This document shows, piece by piece, positions 34,284 to 47,600 of a stretch of DNA of 64,000 nucleotides (the stretch's first letter is position 1; every line of letters starts with the position of its first letter). Source of the stretch: Siphonodentalium dalli (Eukaryota; Mollusca; Scaphopoda; Gadilida; Siphonodentaliidae); contig CP136068.1 in assembly GCA_032622095.1 (NCBI GenBank), positions 118,407,509 through 118,471,508 of the forward strand. Reading direction: 5' to 3'. The notes under the pieces are model-generated. The model did not search any database. It saw nothing but the letters and a program-made list of their open reading frames with translations, and was not told where the DNA came from. The translations under genes were made by a program, and so were the position numbers.

Positions 34284-37167
34284 ATGGGGTATGGACCATT
34301 TTCGAGAACGGTAACGATTTCGACCGATTTGACGGCATGGGTGGGTAGCCCGCCCCAAATACCACCTAGAAACACCCCGACCCCCCACCCATCACCCCGG
34401 GGGTGCCACCCGGAGGGGGTGAAAATGGGGTATGGACCATTTTCGAGAACGGTAAGGATTTCGACCGATTTGATGGCATGGGTGTGTGGCCGCCCCAAAT
34501 ACCACCTAGAAACACCCCGACCACCACCCATCAGCCCCGGGTGTGCCACCCCGAGGGGGTGAAAATGGGGTATGGACCATTTTCGAGAACGGTAAGGATT
34601 TCGACCGATTTGATGGCAAGGGTGGGTGGCCCGCCCCAAATACCACCAAGAAACACCCCGACCCCCCACCCATCACTCCCGGGGTGCCACCCCGAGGGGG
34701 TGAAAATGGGGTATGGACCATTTTCGAGAACGGTAAGGATTTCGACCGATTTGACGGCATGGGAGGGTGGCCCGCCCCAAATATTACCTAGAAACACCCC
34801 GAGCCCCCACCCATCACCCCGGGGGTGCCACCCCGAGGGGGTGAAAATGGGGTATGGACCATTTTCGAGAACGGTAAGGATTTCGACCGATTTGACGGCA
34901 TGGGTAGTGGCCCGCCCCAAATACCACCTAGAAACACCCAGAGCCCCCACCCATCACCCCCGGGGGTGCCACCCCGAGGGGGTGAAAATGGGGTATGGAC
35001 CATTTTCGAGAACGGTAAGGATTTCGACCGATTTGACGGCATGGGTAGTGGCCCGCCCCAAATACCACCTAGAAACACCCCGACCCCCACCCATCACCCC
35101 GGAGGTGCCACCCCGAGGGGGTGAAAATGGGGTATGGACCATTTTCGAGAACGGTAAGGATTTCGACCGATTTGACGGCATGGGTGGGTGGCCCGCTCCA
35201 AATACCACATAGAAACACCCCGATCCCCCACCCATCACCCCCGGGGGTGCCACCCCGAGCGGGTGAAAATGGGGTATGGACCATTTTCGAGAACGGTAAG
35301 GATTTCGACCGATTTGACGGCATGGGTGGGTGGCCCGACCAAATACCACCTAGAAACACCCCGACCCCGCACCATCACCCCCGGGGGTGCCACCCCGAGG
35401 GGGTGAAAATGGGGTATGGACCATTTTCGAGAACGGTAAGAAATTCGACCGATTTGATGGCATGGGTGTGTGGCCCGCCCCAAATACCACCTAGAAACAC
35501 CCCGACCCCCCACCCATCACCCCCCCGTGGGTGCCACCCCGAGGGGGTGAAAATGGGGTATGGACCATTTTCGAGAACGGTAAGGATTTCGACCGATTTG
35601 ACGGAATGGGAGGGTGGCTCGCCCCAAATACCACCTAGAAACACCCCGACCCCCACCCATCACCCCGGAGGTGCCACCCCGAGGGGGTGAAAATGGGGTA
35701 TGGACCATTTTCGAGAACGGTAAGGATTTCGACCGATTTGATGGCATGGGTGGGTGGCCCGCCCCAAATACCACATAGAAACACCCCGATCCCCCACCCA
35801 TCACCCCCGGGGGTGCCACCCCGAGCGGGTGAAAATGGGGTATGGACCATTTTCGAGAACGGTAAGGATTTCGACCGATTTGACGGCATGTGTGGGTGGC
35901 CCGACCAAATACCACCTAGAAACACCCCGACCCCGCACCCATCACCCCCGGGGGTGCCACCCCGAGTGGGTGAAAATGGGGTATGGACCATTTTCGAGAA
36001 CGGTAAGGAATTCGATCGATTTGATGGCATGGGTGTGTGGCCCGCCCCAAATACCACCTAGAAACTCCCCGACCCCCCACCCATCACCCCCCCCGTGGGT
36101 GCCACCCCGAGGGGGTGAAAATGGGGTATGGACCATTTTCGAGAACGGTAACGATTTCGACCGATTTGACGGCATGGGTGGGTAGCCCGCCCCAAATACC
36201 ACCTAGAAACACCCCGACCCCCCACCCATCACCCCGGGGGTGCCACCCCGAGGGGGTGAAAATGGGGTATGGACCATTTTCGAGAACGGTAAGGATTTCG
36301 ACCGATTTGATGGCATGGGTGTGTGGCCGCCCCAAATACCACCTAGAAACACCCCGACCACCACCCATCAGCCCCGGGTGTGCCACCCCGAGGGGGTGAA
36401 AATGGGGTATGGACCATTTTCGAGAACGGTAAGGATTTCGACCGATTTGATGGCAAGGGTGGGTGGCCCGCCCCAAATACCACCAAGAAACACCCCGACC
36501 CCCCACCCATCACTCCCGGGGGTGCCACCCCGAGGGGGTGAAAATGGGGTATGGACCATTTTCGAGAACGGTAAGGATTTCGACCGATTTGACGGCATGG
36601 GAGGGTGGCCCGCCCCAAATACCACCTAGAAACACCCAGAGCCCCCACCCATCACCCCCGGGGGTTCCACCCCGAGGGGGTGAAAATGGGGTATGGACCA
36701 TTTTCGAGAACGGTAAGGATTTCGACCGATTTGACGGCATGGGTAGTGGCCCGCCCCAAATACCACCTAGAAACACCCCGACCCCCACCCATCACCCCGG
36801 AGGTGCCACCCCGAGGGGGTGAAAATGGGGTATGGACCATTTTCGAGAACGGTAAGGATTTCGACCGATTTGACGGCATGGGTGGGTGGCCCGCTCCAAA
36901 TACCACATAGAAACACCCCGATCCCCCACCCATCACCCCCGGGGGTGCCACCTCGAGCGGGTGAAAATGGGGTATGGACCATTTTCGAGAACGGTAAGGA
37001 TTTCGACCGATTTGACGGCATGGGTGGGTGGCCCGACCAAATACCACCTAGAAACACCCCGACCCCGCACCATCACCCCCGGGGGTGCCACCCCGAGGGG
37101 GTGAAAATGGGGTATGGACCATTTTCGAGAACGGTAAGGAATTCGACCGATTTGATGGCATAGGTGT

Positions 37168-38590
37168 GTGGCCCGCCCCAAATACCACCTAGAAACACCC
37201 CGACCCCCCCACCCATCACCCCCCCGTGGGTGCCACCCCGAGGGGGTGAAAATGGGGTATGGACCATTTTCGAGAACGGTAAGGATTTCGACCCATTTGA
37301 CGGCATGGGAGGGTGGCTCGCCCCAAATACCACCTAGAAACACCCCGAGCCCCCACCCATCACCCCTGGGGGTGCCACCCCGAGGGGGTGAAAATGGGGT
37401 ATGGACCATTTTCGAGCACGGTAAGGATTTCGACCGATTTGACGGCATGGGTAGTGGCCCGCCCCAAATACCACATAGAAACACCCCGAGCCCCCACCCA
37501 TCACCCCCGGAGGTGCCACCCCGAGGGGGTGAATATGGGGTATGGACCATTTTCGAGAACGGTAAGGATTTCGACCGATTTGACGGCATGGGTGGGTGGC
37601 CCGCCCCAAATACCACATAGAAACACCCCGATCCCCCACCCATCACCCCCGGGGGTGCCACCCCGAGCGGGTGAAAATGGGGTATGGACCATTTTCGAGA
37701 ACGGTAAGGATTTCGACCGATTTGACGGCATGGGTGGGTGGCCCGACCAAATATCACCTAGAAACACCCCGACCCCGCACCATCACCCCCGGGGGTGCCA
37801 CCCCGAGGGGGTGAAAATGGGGTATGGACCATTTTCGAGAACGGTAAGGAATTCGACCGATTTGATGGCATAGGTGTGTGGCCCGCCCCAAATACCACCT
37901 AGAAACACCCCGACCCCCCCCACCCATCACCCCCCCGTGGGTGCCACCCCGAGGGGGTGAAAATGGGGTATGGACCATTTTCGAGAACGGTAAGGATTTC
38001 GACCCATTTGACGGCATGGGAGGGTGGCTCGCCCCAAATACCACCTAGAAACACCCCGAGCCCCCACCCATCACCCCTGGGGGTGCCACCCCGAGGGGGT
38101 GAAAATGGGGTATGGACCATTTTCGAGAACGGTAAGGATTTCGACCGATTTGACGGCATGGGTAGTGGCCCGCCCCAAATACCACATAGAAACACCCCGA
38201 GCCCCCACCCATCACCCCCGGAGGTGCCACCCCGAGGGGGTGAATATGGGGTATGGACCATTTTCGAGAACGGTAAGGATTTCGACCGATTTGACGGCAT
38301 GGGTGGGTGGCCCGCCCCAAATACCACATAGAAACACCCCGATCCCCCACCCATTACCCCCGGGGGTGCCACCCCGAGCGGGTGAAAATGGGGTATGGAC
38401 CATTTTCGAGAACGGTAAGGATTTCGACCGATTTGACGGCATGGGTGGGTGGCCCGCCCAAATACCACCTAGAAACACCCCGACCCCGCACCCATCACCC
38501 CAGGGGGGTGCCACCCCGAGGGGGTGAAAATGGGGTATGGACCATTTTCGAGAACGGTAAGGATTTCGACCGATTTGATGGCATGGGTGG
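37168..38590 (+). repeat. 5-unit duplication, period ~711 bp
   Basis: The unit series beginning near 37313 (variants 'gagggtggctcgcccc', then 'cacccctgggggtgcc', then 'gtgaatatggggtatgg') repeats at 38024, 711 bp on (five units). It is a second, independent higher-order period. Confidence 0.8.
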
Positions 38591-38849
38591 GTGGCCCGCC
38601 CCAAATACCACCTAGAAACACCCCTACCCCACACCCATCACCCTCGGGGGTGCCACCCCGAGGGGGTGAAAATGGGGTATGGTCCATTTTCGAGAACGGT
38701 AAGGATTTCGACCGATTTGATGGCATGGGAGGGTGGCCCGCCCAAATACCACCAAGAAACACCCCGACCCCCCACCCATCACCCCCGGGGGTGCCACCCC
38801 GAGGGGGTGAAAATGGGGTATGGACCATTTTCGAGAACGGTAAGGATTT

Positions 38850-41800
38850 GGTATTTGGGGCGGGCCATCCACCCATGCCATCAAATCGGTCGAAATCCTT
38901 ACCGTTCTCGAAAATGGTCCATACCCCATTTTCACCCCCTCGGGGTGGCACCCCCCGGGGGTGATGGGTGGGGGGTAGGAGTGTTTCTAGGTGGTATTTG
39001 GATCGGGCCACCCTCCCATGCCGTCAAATCGGTCGAAATCCTTACCGTTCTCGAAAATGGTCCATATCCCATTTTCACCCCCTCGGGGTGGCACCCCCGG
39101 GAGTGATGGGTGGGGGGGTCGGGGTGTTTCTATGTGGTATTTGGGGCGGGCCACCCACCCATGACATCAAATCGGTCGAAATCCTTACCGTTCTCGAAAA
39201 TGGTCCATACCCCATTTTCACCCCCTCGGGGTGGCACCCCCGGGGCTGATGGGTGGGGGGTCGGGGTGTTTCTATGTGGTATTTGGGGCGGGCCACACAC
39301 CCATGCCATGAAATCGGTCGAAATCCTTACCGTTCTCGAAAATGGTTCTTACCCCATTTTCACCCCCTCGGGGTGGCACCCCCCGGGGGTGATGGGTGGG
39401 GGGTCGGGGTGTTTCTAGGTGGTATTTGGGGCGGGCCACCCACCCATGCCATCAAATCGGTCGAAATCCTTACCATTCTCGAAAATGGTCCATACCCCAT
39501 TTTCACCCCCTCGGGGTGGCACCCCCGGGAGTGATGGGTGAGGGGTCGGGGTGTTTCTAGGTGGTATTTGGGGCGGGCCACCCACCCATGCCATCAAATC
39601 GGTCGAAATCCTTACCGTTCTCGAAAATGGTCCATACCCCATTTTCACCCCCTCGGGGTGGCACCCCCGGGAGTGATGGGTTGGGGGTCGGGGTGTTTCT
39701 ATGTGGTATTTGGGCGGGCCACCCACCCATGCCATCAAATCGGTCGAAATCCTTACCGTTCTCGAAAATGGTCCATACCCCATTTTCACCCCCTCGGGGT
39801 GGCACCCCCGGGGCTGATGGGTGGGGGGTCGGGGTGTTTCTATGTGGTATTTGGGGCGGGCCACACACCCATGCCATCAAATCGGTCGAAATCCTTACCG
39901 TTCTCGAAAATGGTTCTTACCCCATTTTCACCCCCTCGGGGTGGCACCCCCCGGGGGTGATGGGTGGAGGGTCGGGGTGTTTCTAGGTGGTATTTGGGGC
40001 GGGCCACCCACCCATGCCATCAAATCGGTCGAAATCCTTACCATTCTCGAAAATGGTCCATACCCCATTTTCACCCCCTCGGGGTGGCACCCCCGGGAGT
40101 GATGGGTGAGGGGTCGGGGTGTTTCTAGGTGGTATTTGGGGCGGGCCACCCACCCATGCCATCAAATCGGTCGAAATCCTTACCGTTCTCGAAAATGGTC
40201 CATACCCCATTTTCACCCCCTCGGGGTGGCACCCCCGGGGGTGATGGGTTGGGGGGTCGGGGTGTTTCTATGTGGTATTTGGGCGGGCCACCCACCCATG
40301 CCATCAAATCGGTCGAAATCCTTACCGTTCTCGAAAATGGTCCATACCCCATTTTCACCCCCTCGGGGTGGCACCCCCGGGGGTGATGGGTGGGGGTCGG
40401 GGTGTTTCTAGGTGGTATTTGGGGCGGGCCACCCACCCATGCCGTCAAATCGATCGAAATCCTTACCGTTCTCGAAAATGGTCCATACCCCATTTTCACC
40501 CCACTCGGGGTGGCACACCCGGGGGTGATGGGTGGGGGTCGGGGTGTTTCTAGGTGGTATTTGGGGCGGGCCACCCACCCATGCCATCAAATCGGTCGAA
40601 ATCCTTACCGTTCTCGAAAATGGTCCATACCCCATTTTCACCCACTCGGGTGGCACCCCCCGGGGGTAATGGGTGGGGGTCGGGGTGTTTCTAGGTGGTA
40701 TTTGGGGCGGGCCACACACCCATGCCGTCAAATCGGTCGAAATTCTTACCGTTCTCGAAAATGGTCCATACCCCATTTTCACCCCCTCGGGGTGGCACCC
40801 CCGGGAGTGATGGGTGGGGAGTCGGGGTGTTTCTAGGTGGTAATTGGGGCGGGCCACCCACCCATGCCGTCAAATCGATCGAAATCCTTACCCTTCTCGA
40901 AAATGGTCCATACCCCATTTTCACCCCCTCGGGGTGGCATCCCCGGGGGTGATGGGTGGGGGGTCGGGGTGTTTCTAGATGGTATTTGGGGCGCGCCACC
41001 CACCCATGCCGTCAAATCGATCGAAATCCTTACCGTTCTCGAAAATGGTCCATACCCCATTTTCACCCCCTCGGGTGGCACCCCCCGGGGGTAATGGGTG
41101 GGGGTCGGGGTGTTTCTAGGTGGTATTTGGGGCGGGCCACCCACCCATGCCGTCAAATCGGTCGAAATCCTTACCGTTCTCGAAAATGGTCCATACCCCA
41201 TTTTCACCCCCTCGGGGTGGCACCCCCGGGGGTGATGGTGGGGGGTCGGGATGTTTCTAGGTGGTATTTGGGGCGGGCCACCCACCCATGCCATCAAATC
41301 GGTCGAAATTCTTACCGTTCTCGAAAATGGTCCATACCCCATTTTCACCCCCTCGGGGTGGCACCCCGGGGCTGATGGGTGGGGGGGTCGGGGTGTTTCT
41401 ATGTGTTATTTGGGGCGGGCCACCCACCCATGCCGTCAAATCGGTCGAAATCCTTACCGTTCTCGAAAATGGTCCATACCCCATTTTCACCCCCTCGGGG
41501 TGGCACCCCCCGGGGGTGATGGGTGGGGGGTCGGAGTGTTTCTAGGTGGTATTTGGATCGGGCCACCCTCCCATGCCGTCAAATCGGTCGAAATCCTTAC
41601 CGTTCTCGAAAATGGTCCATATCCCATTTTCACCCCCTCGGGGTGGCACCCCCGGGAGTGATGGGTGGGGGGTCGGGGTGTTTCTATGTGGTATTTGGGG
41701 CGGGCCACCCACCCATGCCATCAAATCGGTCGAAATCCTTACCGTTCTCGAAAATGGTCCATACCCCATTTTCACCCCCTCGGGGTGGCACCCCCGGGGC

Positions 41801-42100
41801 TGATGGGTGGGGGGTCGGGATGTTTCTATGTGGTATTTATGGCGGGCCACACACCCATGCCATAAAATCGGTCGAAATCCTTACCGTTCTCGAGAATGGT
41901 CCATACCCCATTTTCACCCCCTCGGGGTGGCACCCCCCCGGGGGTGATGGGTGGGGGGTCGGGGTGTTTCTAGTTGGTATTTGGGGCGGGCCACCCACCC
42001 ATGCCATCAAATCGGTCGAAATCCTTACCATTCTCGAAAATGGTCCATACCCCATTTTCACCCCCTCGGGGTGGCACCCCCGGGGGTGATGGGTGGGGGT
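38850..42100 (-). repeat. 142-bp satellite, block 2 (minus orientation, ~23 units)
   Basis: The same unit reads in reverse complement from GGTATTTGGGGCGGGCCATC onward. A four-unit (~568-bp) period links 39253 to 39821, recognised by the variant 'aaaatggttcttacccc'. Confidence 0.95.
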
Positions 42101-44660
42101 CGAGAACGGTAAGGATTTCGACCGATTTGATGGCATGGGTGTGTGGCCGCCCCAAATACCACCTAGAAACACCCCGACCACCACCCATCAGCCCCGGGTG
42201 TGCCACCCCGAGGGGGTGAAAATGGGGTATGGACCATTTTCGAGAACGGTAAGGATTTCGACCGATTTGATGGCAATGGTGGGTGGCCCGCCCCAAATAC
42301 CACCAAGAAACACCCCGACCCCCCACCCATCACTCCCGGGGGTGCCACCCCGAGGGGGTGAAAATGGGGTATGGACCATTTTCGAGAACGGTAAGGATTT
42401 CGACCGATTTGACGGCATGGGAGGGTGGCCCGCCCCAAATACCACCTAGAAACACCCCGAGCCCCCACCCATCACCCCCGGGGGTGCCACCCCGAGGGGG
42501 TGAAAATGGGGTATGGACCATTTTCGAGAACGGTAAGGATTTCGACCGATTTGACGGCATGGGTAGTGGCCCGCCCCAAATACCACATAGAAACACCCCG
42601 ACCCCCACCCATCACCCCCGGAGGTGCCACCCCGAGGGGGTGAAAATGGGGTATGGACCATTTTCGAGAACGGTAAGGATTTCGAACGATTTGACGGCAT
42701 GGGTGGGTGGCCCGCCCCAAATACCACATAGAAACACCCCGATCCCCCACCCATCACCCCCGGGGGTGCCACCCCGAGCGGGTGAATATGGGGTATGGAC
42801 CATTTTCGAGAACGGTAAGAATTTCGACCGATTTGACGGCATGGGTGGGTGGCCCGCCCAAATACCACCTAGAAACACCCGACCCCGCACCCATCACCCC
42901 CGGGGGTGCCACCCCGAGGGGGTGAAAATGGGGTATGGACCATTTTCGAGAACGGTAAGGATTTCGACCGATTTGATGGCATGGGTGTGTGGCCCGCCCC
43001 AAATACCACCTAGAAACACCCCGACCCCCCACCCATCACCCCCCGTGGGTGCCACCCCGAGAGGGTGAAAATGGGGTATGGACCATTTTCGAGAATGGTA
43101 ACGATTTCGACCGATTTGACGGCATGGGTGGGTAGCCCGCCCCAAATACCACCTAGAAACACCCCGACCCCCCACCCATCACCCCCGGGGGTGCCACCCC
43201 GAGGGGGTGAAAATGGGGTATGGACCATTTTCGAGAACGGTAAGGATTTCGACCGATTTGATGGCATGGGTGGATGGCCGCCCCAAATACCACCTAGAAA
43301 CACCCCGACCACCACCCATCAGCCCCGGGTGTGCCACCCCGAGGGGGTGAAAATGGGGTATGGACCATTTTCGAGCACGGTAAGGATTTCGACCGATTTG
43401 ATGGCAAGGGTGGGTGGCCCGCCCCAAATACCACCAAGAAACACCCCGACCCCCCACCCATCACTCCCGGGGGTGCCACCCCGAGGGGGTGAAAATGGGG
43501 TATGGACCATTTTCGAGAACGGTAAGGATTTCGACCGATTTGACGGCATGGGAGGGTGGCCCGCCCCAAATACCACCTAGAAACACCCCGAGACCCCACC
43601 ATCACCCCCGGTGGTGCCACCCCGAGGGGGTGAAAATGGGGTATGGACCATTTTCGAGAACGGTAAGGATTTCGACCGATTTGACGGCATGGGTAGTGGC
43701 CCGCCCCAAATACCACCTAGAAACACCCCGACCCCCACCCATCACCCCGGAGGTGCCACACCGAGGGGGTGAAAATGGGGTATGGACCATTTTCGAGAAC
43801 GGTAAGGATTTCGACCGATTTGACGGCATGGGTGGGTGGCCCGCCCCAAATACCACATAGAAACATCCCGATCCCCCACCCATCACCCCCGGGGGTGCCA
43901 CCCCGAGCGGGTGAAAATGGGGTATGGACCATTTTCGAGAACGGTAAGGATTTCGACCGATTTGACGGCATGGGTGGGTGGCCCGCCCAAATACCACCTA
44001 GAAACACCCCGACCCCGCACCCATCACCCCAGGGGGGTGCCACCGCGAGGGGGGGGGAAATGGGGTACGGACCATTTTCGAGAACGGTAAGGATTTCGAC
44101 CGATTTGATGGCATGGGTGTGTGGCCCGCCCCAAATTCCACCTAGAAACACCCCGACCCCCCACCCATCAGCCCCGGGGGTGCCACCCCGAGGGGGTGAA
44201 AATGGGGTATGGATCATTTTCGAGAACGGTAAAGATTTCGACCGATTTGATGGCATGGGTGGGTGGCCCGCCCCAAATACCACCTAGAAACTCCCCGACC
44301 CCCCACCCATCACCCCCGGGGTGCCACCCCGAGGGGGTGAAAATGGGGTATGGACCATTTTCGAGAACGGTAAGGATTTCGACCGATTTGACGGCATGGG
44401 AGGGTGGCCCGCCCAAATACCACCTAGAAACACCCCGACCCCCACCCATCACCCCCGGGGGTGCCACCCCGAGGGGTGAAAATGGGGTATGGACCATTTT
44501 CGAGAACGGTAAGGATTTCGACCGATTTGATGGCATGGGTGGGTGGCCCGCCCCAAATACCACCTAGAAACACCCCGACCCCACACCCATCACCCCCGTG
44601 AGTGCCACCCCGAGGGGGTGAAAATGGGGTATGGTCCATTTTCGAGAACGGTAAGGATTT
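42101..44660 (+). repeat. 142-bp satellite, block 3 (plus orientation, ~18 units)
   Basis: Enters at CGAGAACGGTAAGGATTTCG directly after reverse-orientation GATGGGTGGGGGT. The order of variant units copies that of block 1 (the 'accaccacccatcag', 'accaagaaac', 'tagtggcccg', 'gatcccccac', 'gagcgggtg' series), so it derives from block 1. Confidence 0.95.
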
Positions 44661-47600
44661 GGTATTTGGGGCGGGCCATCCACCCATGCCATCAAATCGG
44701 TCGAAATCCTTACCGTACTCGAAAATGGTCCATACCCCATTTTCACCCCCTCGGGGTGGCACCACCCGGGGGTGATGGGTGGGGGATCGGTGTGTTTCTA
44801 GGTGGTATTTGGATCGGGCCACCCTCCCATGCCGTCAAATCGGTCGAAATCCTTACCGTTCTCGAAAATGGTCCATATCCCATTTTCACCCCCTCGGGGT
44901 GGCACCCCCGGGAGTGATGGGTGGGGGGTCGGGGTGTTTCTATGTGGTATTTGGGGCGGGCCACCCACCCATGCCATCAAATCGGTCGAAATCCTTACCG
45001 TTCTCGAAAATGGTCCATACCCAATTTTCACCCCCTCGGGGTGGCACCCCCGGGGCTGATGGGTGGGGGGGTCGGGGTGTTTCTATGTGGTATTTGGGGC
45101 GGGCCACACACCCATACCATAAAATCGGTCGAAATCCTTACCGTTCTCGAAAATGGTCCATACCCCATTTTCACCCCCTCGGGGTGGCACCCCCCGGGGG
45201 TGATGGGTAGGGGGTCGGGGTGTTTCTAGGTGGTATTTGGGGCGGGCCACCCACCCATGCCGTAAAATCGGTCGAAATCCTTACCGTTCTCGAAAATGGT
45301 TCATACCCCATTTTCACCCCTCGGGGTGGCACCCCCCGGGGGTGATGGGTGGGGGTCGGGGTGTTTCTAGGTGGTATTTGGGGCGGGCCACCCACCCATG
45401 CCGTCAAATCGGTCGAAATCCTTACCGTTCTCGAAAATGGTCCATACCCCATTTTCACCCCCTCGGGGTGGCACCCCCGGGAGTGATGGGTGAGGGGTCG
45501 GGGTGTTTCTAGGTGGTATTTGGGGCGGGCCACCCACCCATGCCATCAAATCGGTCGAAATCCTTACCGTGCTCGAAAATGGTCCATACCCCATTTTCAC
45601 CCCCTCGGGGTGGCACCCCCGGGGGTGATGGGTGGGGGGTCGGGGTGTTTCTATGTGGTATTTGGGCGGGCCACCCACCCATGCCATCAAATCGGTCGAA
45701 ATCCTTACCGTTCTCGAAAATGGTCCATACCCCATTTTCACCCCCTCGGGGTGGCACCCCCGGGGGTGATGGGTGGGGGTCGGGGTGTTTCTAGGTGGTA
45801 TTTGGGGCGGGCCACCCACCCATGCCGTCAAATCAATCGAAATCCTTACCGTTCTCGAAAATGGTCCATACCCCATGTTCAACCCCTCGGGGTGGCACCC
45901 CCGGGGGTGATGGGTGGGGGTCGGGGTGTTTCTAGGTGGTATTTGGGGCGGGCCACCAACCCATGCCATCAAATCGGTCGAAATCCTTACCGTTCTCGAA
46001 AATGGTCCATACCCCATTTTCACCCCCTCGGGTGGCACCCCCCGGGGGTAATGGGTGGGGGTCGGGGTGTTTCTAGGTGGTATTTGGGGCGGGCCACCCA
46101 CCCATGCCGGTAAATCGGTCGAAATCGTTACCGTTCTCGAAAATGGTCCATACCCCATTTTCACCCCCTCGGGGTGGCACCCCCGGGGGTGATGGGTGGG
46201 GGTCGGGGTGTTTCTAGGTGGTAATTGGGGCGCGCCACCCACCCATGCCGTCAAATCGATCGAAATCCTTACCGTTCTCGAAAATGGTCCATACCCCATT
46301 TTCACCCCCTCGGGGTGGCAACCCCGGGGGTGATGGGTGGGGGGTCGGGGTGTTTCTAGGTGGTATTTGGGGCGGGCCACCCACCCATGCCGTCAAATCG
46401 ATCTAAATCCTTACCGTTCTCGAAAATGGTCCATACCCCATTTTCACCCCCTCGGGTGGCACCCCCCGGGGGTAATGGGTGGGGGTCGGGGTGTTTCTAG
46501 GTGGTATTTGGGGCGGACCACCCACCCATGCCTTAAAATCGGTCGAAATCCTTACCGTTCTCGAAAATGGTCCATACCCCATTTTCACCCCGTCGGGGTG
46601 GCACCCCCCGGGGGTGATGGGTGGGGGGTCGGGATGTTTCTAGGTGGTATTTGGGGCGGGCCACCCACCCATGCCGTCAAATCGGTCGAAATCCTTACCG
46701 TTCTCGAAAATGGTTCATACCCCATTTTCACCCCTCGGGGTGGCACCCCCCGGGGGTGATGGGTGGGGGTCGGGGTGTTTCTAGGTGGTATTTGGGGCGG
46801 GCCACCCACCCATGCCGTCAAATCGGTCGAAATCCTTACCGTTCTTGAAAATGGTCCATACCCCATTTTCACCCCCTCGGGGTGGCACCCCCCGGGGGTG
46901 ATGGGTGGGGGTCGGGGTGTTTCTAGGTGGTATTTGGGGCGGGCCACCCACCCATGCCGTCAAATCGGTCGAAATCCTTACCGTTCTCGAAAATGGTCCA
47001 TACCCCATTTTCACCCCCTCGGGGTGGCACCCCCGGGAGTGATGGGTGAGGGGTCGGGGTGTTTCTAGGTGGTATTTGGGGCGGGCCACCCACCCATGCC
47101 ATTAAATCGGTCGAAATCCTTACCGTTCTCGAAAATGGTCCATACCCCATTTTCACCCCCTCGGGGTGGCACCCCCGGGGGTGATGGGTGGGGGGTCGGG
47201 GTGTTTCTATGTGGTATTTGGGCGGGCCACCCACCCATGCCATCAAATCGGTCGAAATCCTTACCGTTCTCGAAAATGGTCCATACCCCATTTTCACCCC
47301 CTCGGGGTGGCACCCCCGGGGGTGATGGGTGGGGTCGGGGTGTTTCTAGGTGGTATTTGGGGCGGGCCACCCACCCATGCCGTCAAATCGATCGAAATCC
47401 TTACCGTTCTCGAAAATGGTCCATACCCCATTTTCACCCCCTCGGGGTGGCACCCCCGGGGGTGATGGGTGGGGGTCGGGGTGTTTCTAGGTGGTATTTG
47501 GGGCGGGCCACCCACCCATGCCATCAAATCGGTCGAAATCCTTACCGTTCTCGAAAATGGTCCATACCCCATTTTCACCCCCTCGGGTGGCACCCCCCGG

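Larger units (their letters stand above)
29511..38849 (+). repeat. 142-bp satellite, block 1 (plus orientation, ~66 units)
   Basis: The unit runs TTTCGACCGATTTGATGGC, then GGGTGGCCCGCCCCAAATAC, CACCTAGAAACACCCCGACC, CACCCATCACCCCCGGGGGT, GCCACCCCGAGGGGGTGAAA and ATGGGGTATGGACCATTTTC to GAGAACGGTAAGGA. The last third is the most conserved; the C-rich middle varies in length. Units are grouped into longer near-identical periods (see findings). Frames of up to ~270 codons appear on both strands because the unit has almost no stop codons. I do not regard them as genes. Confidence 0.95.
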
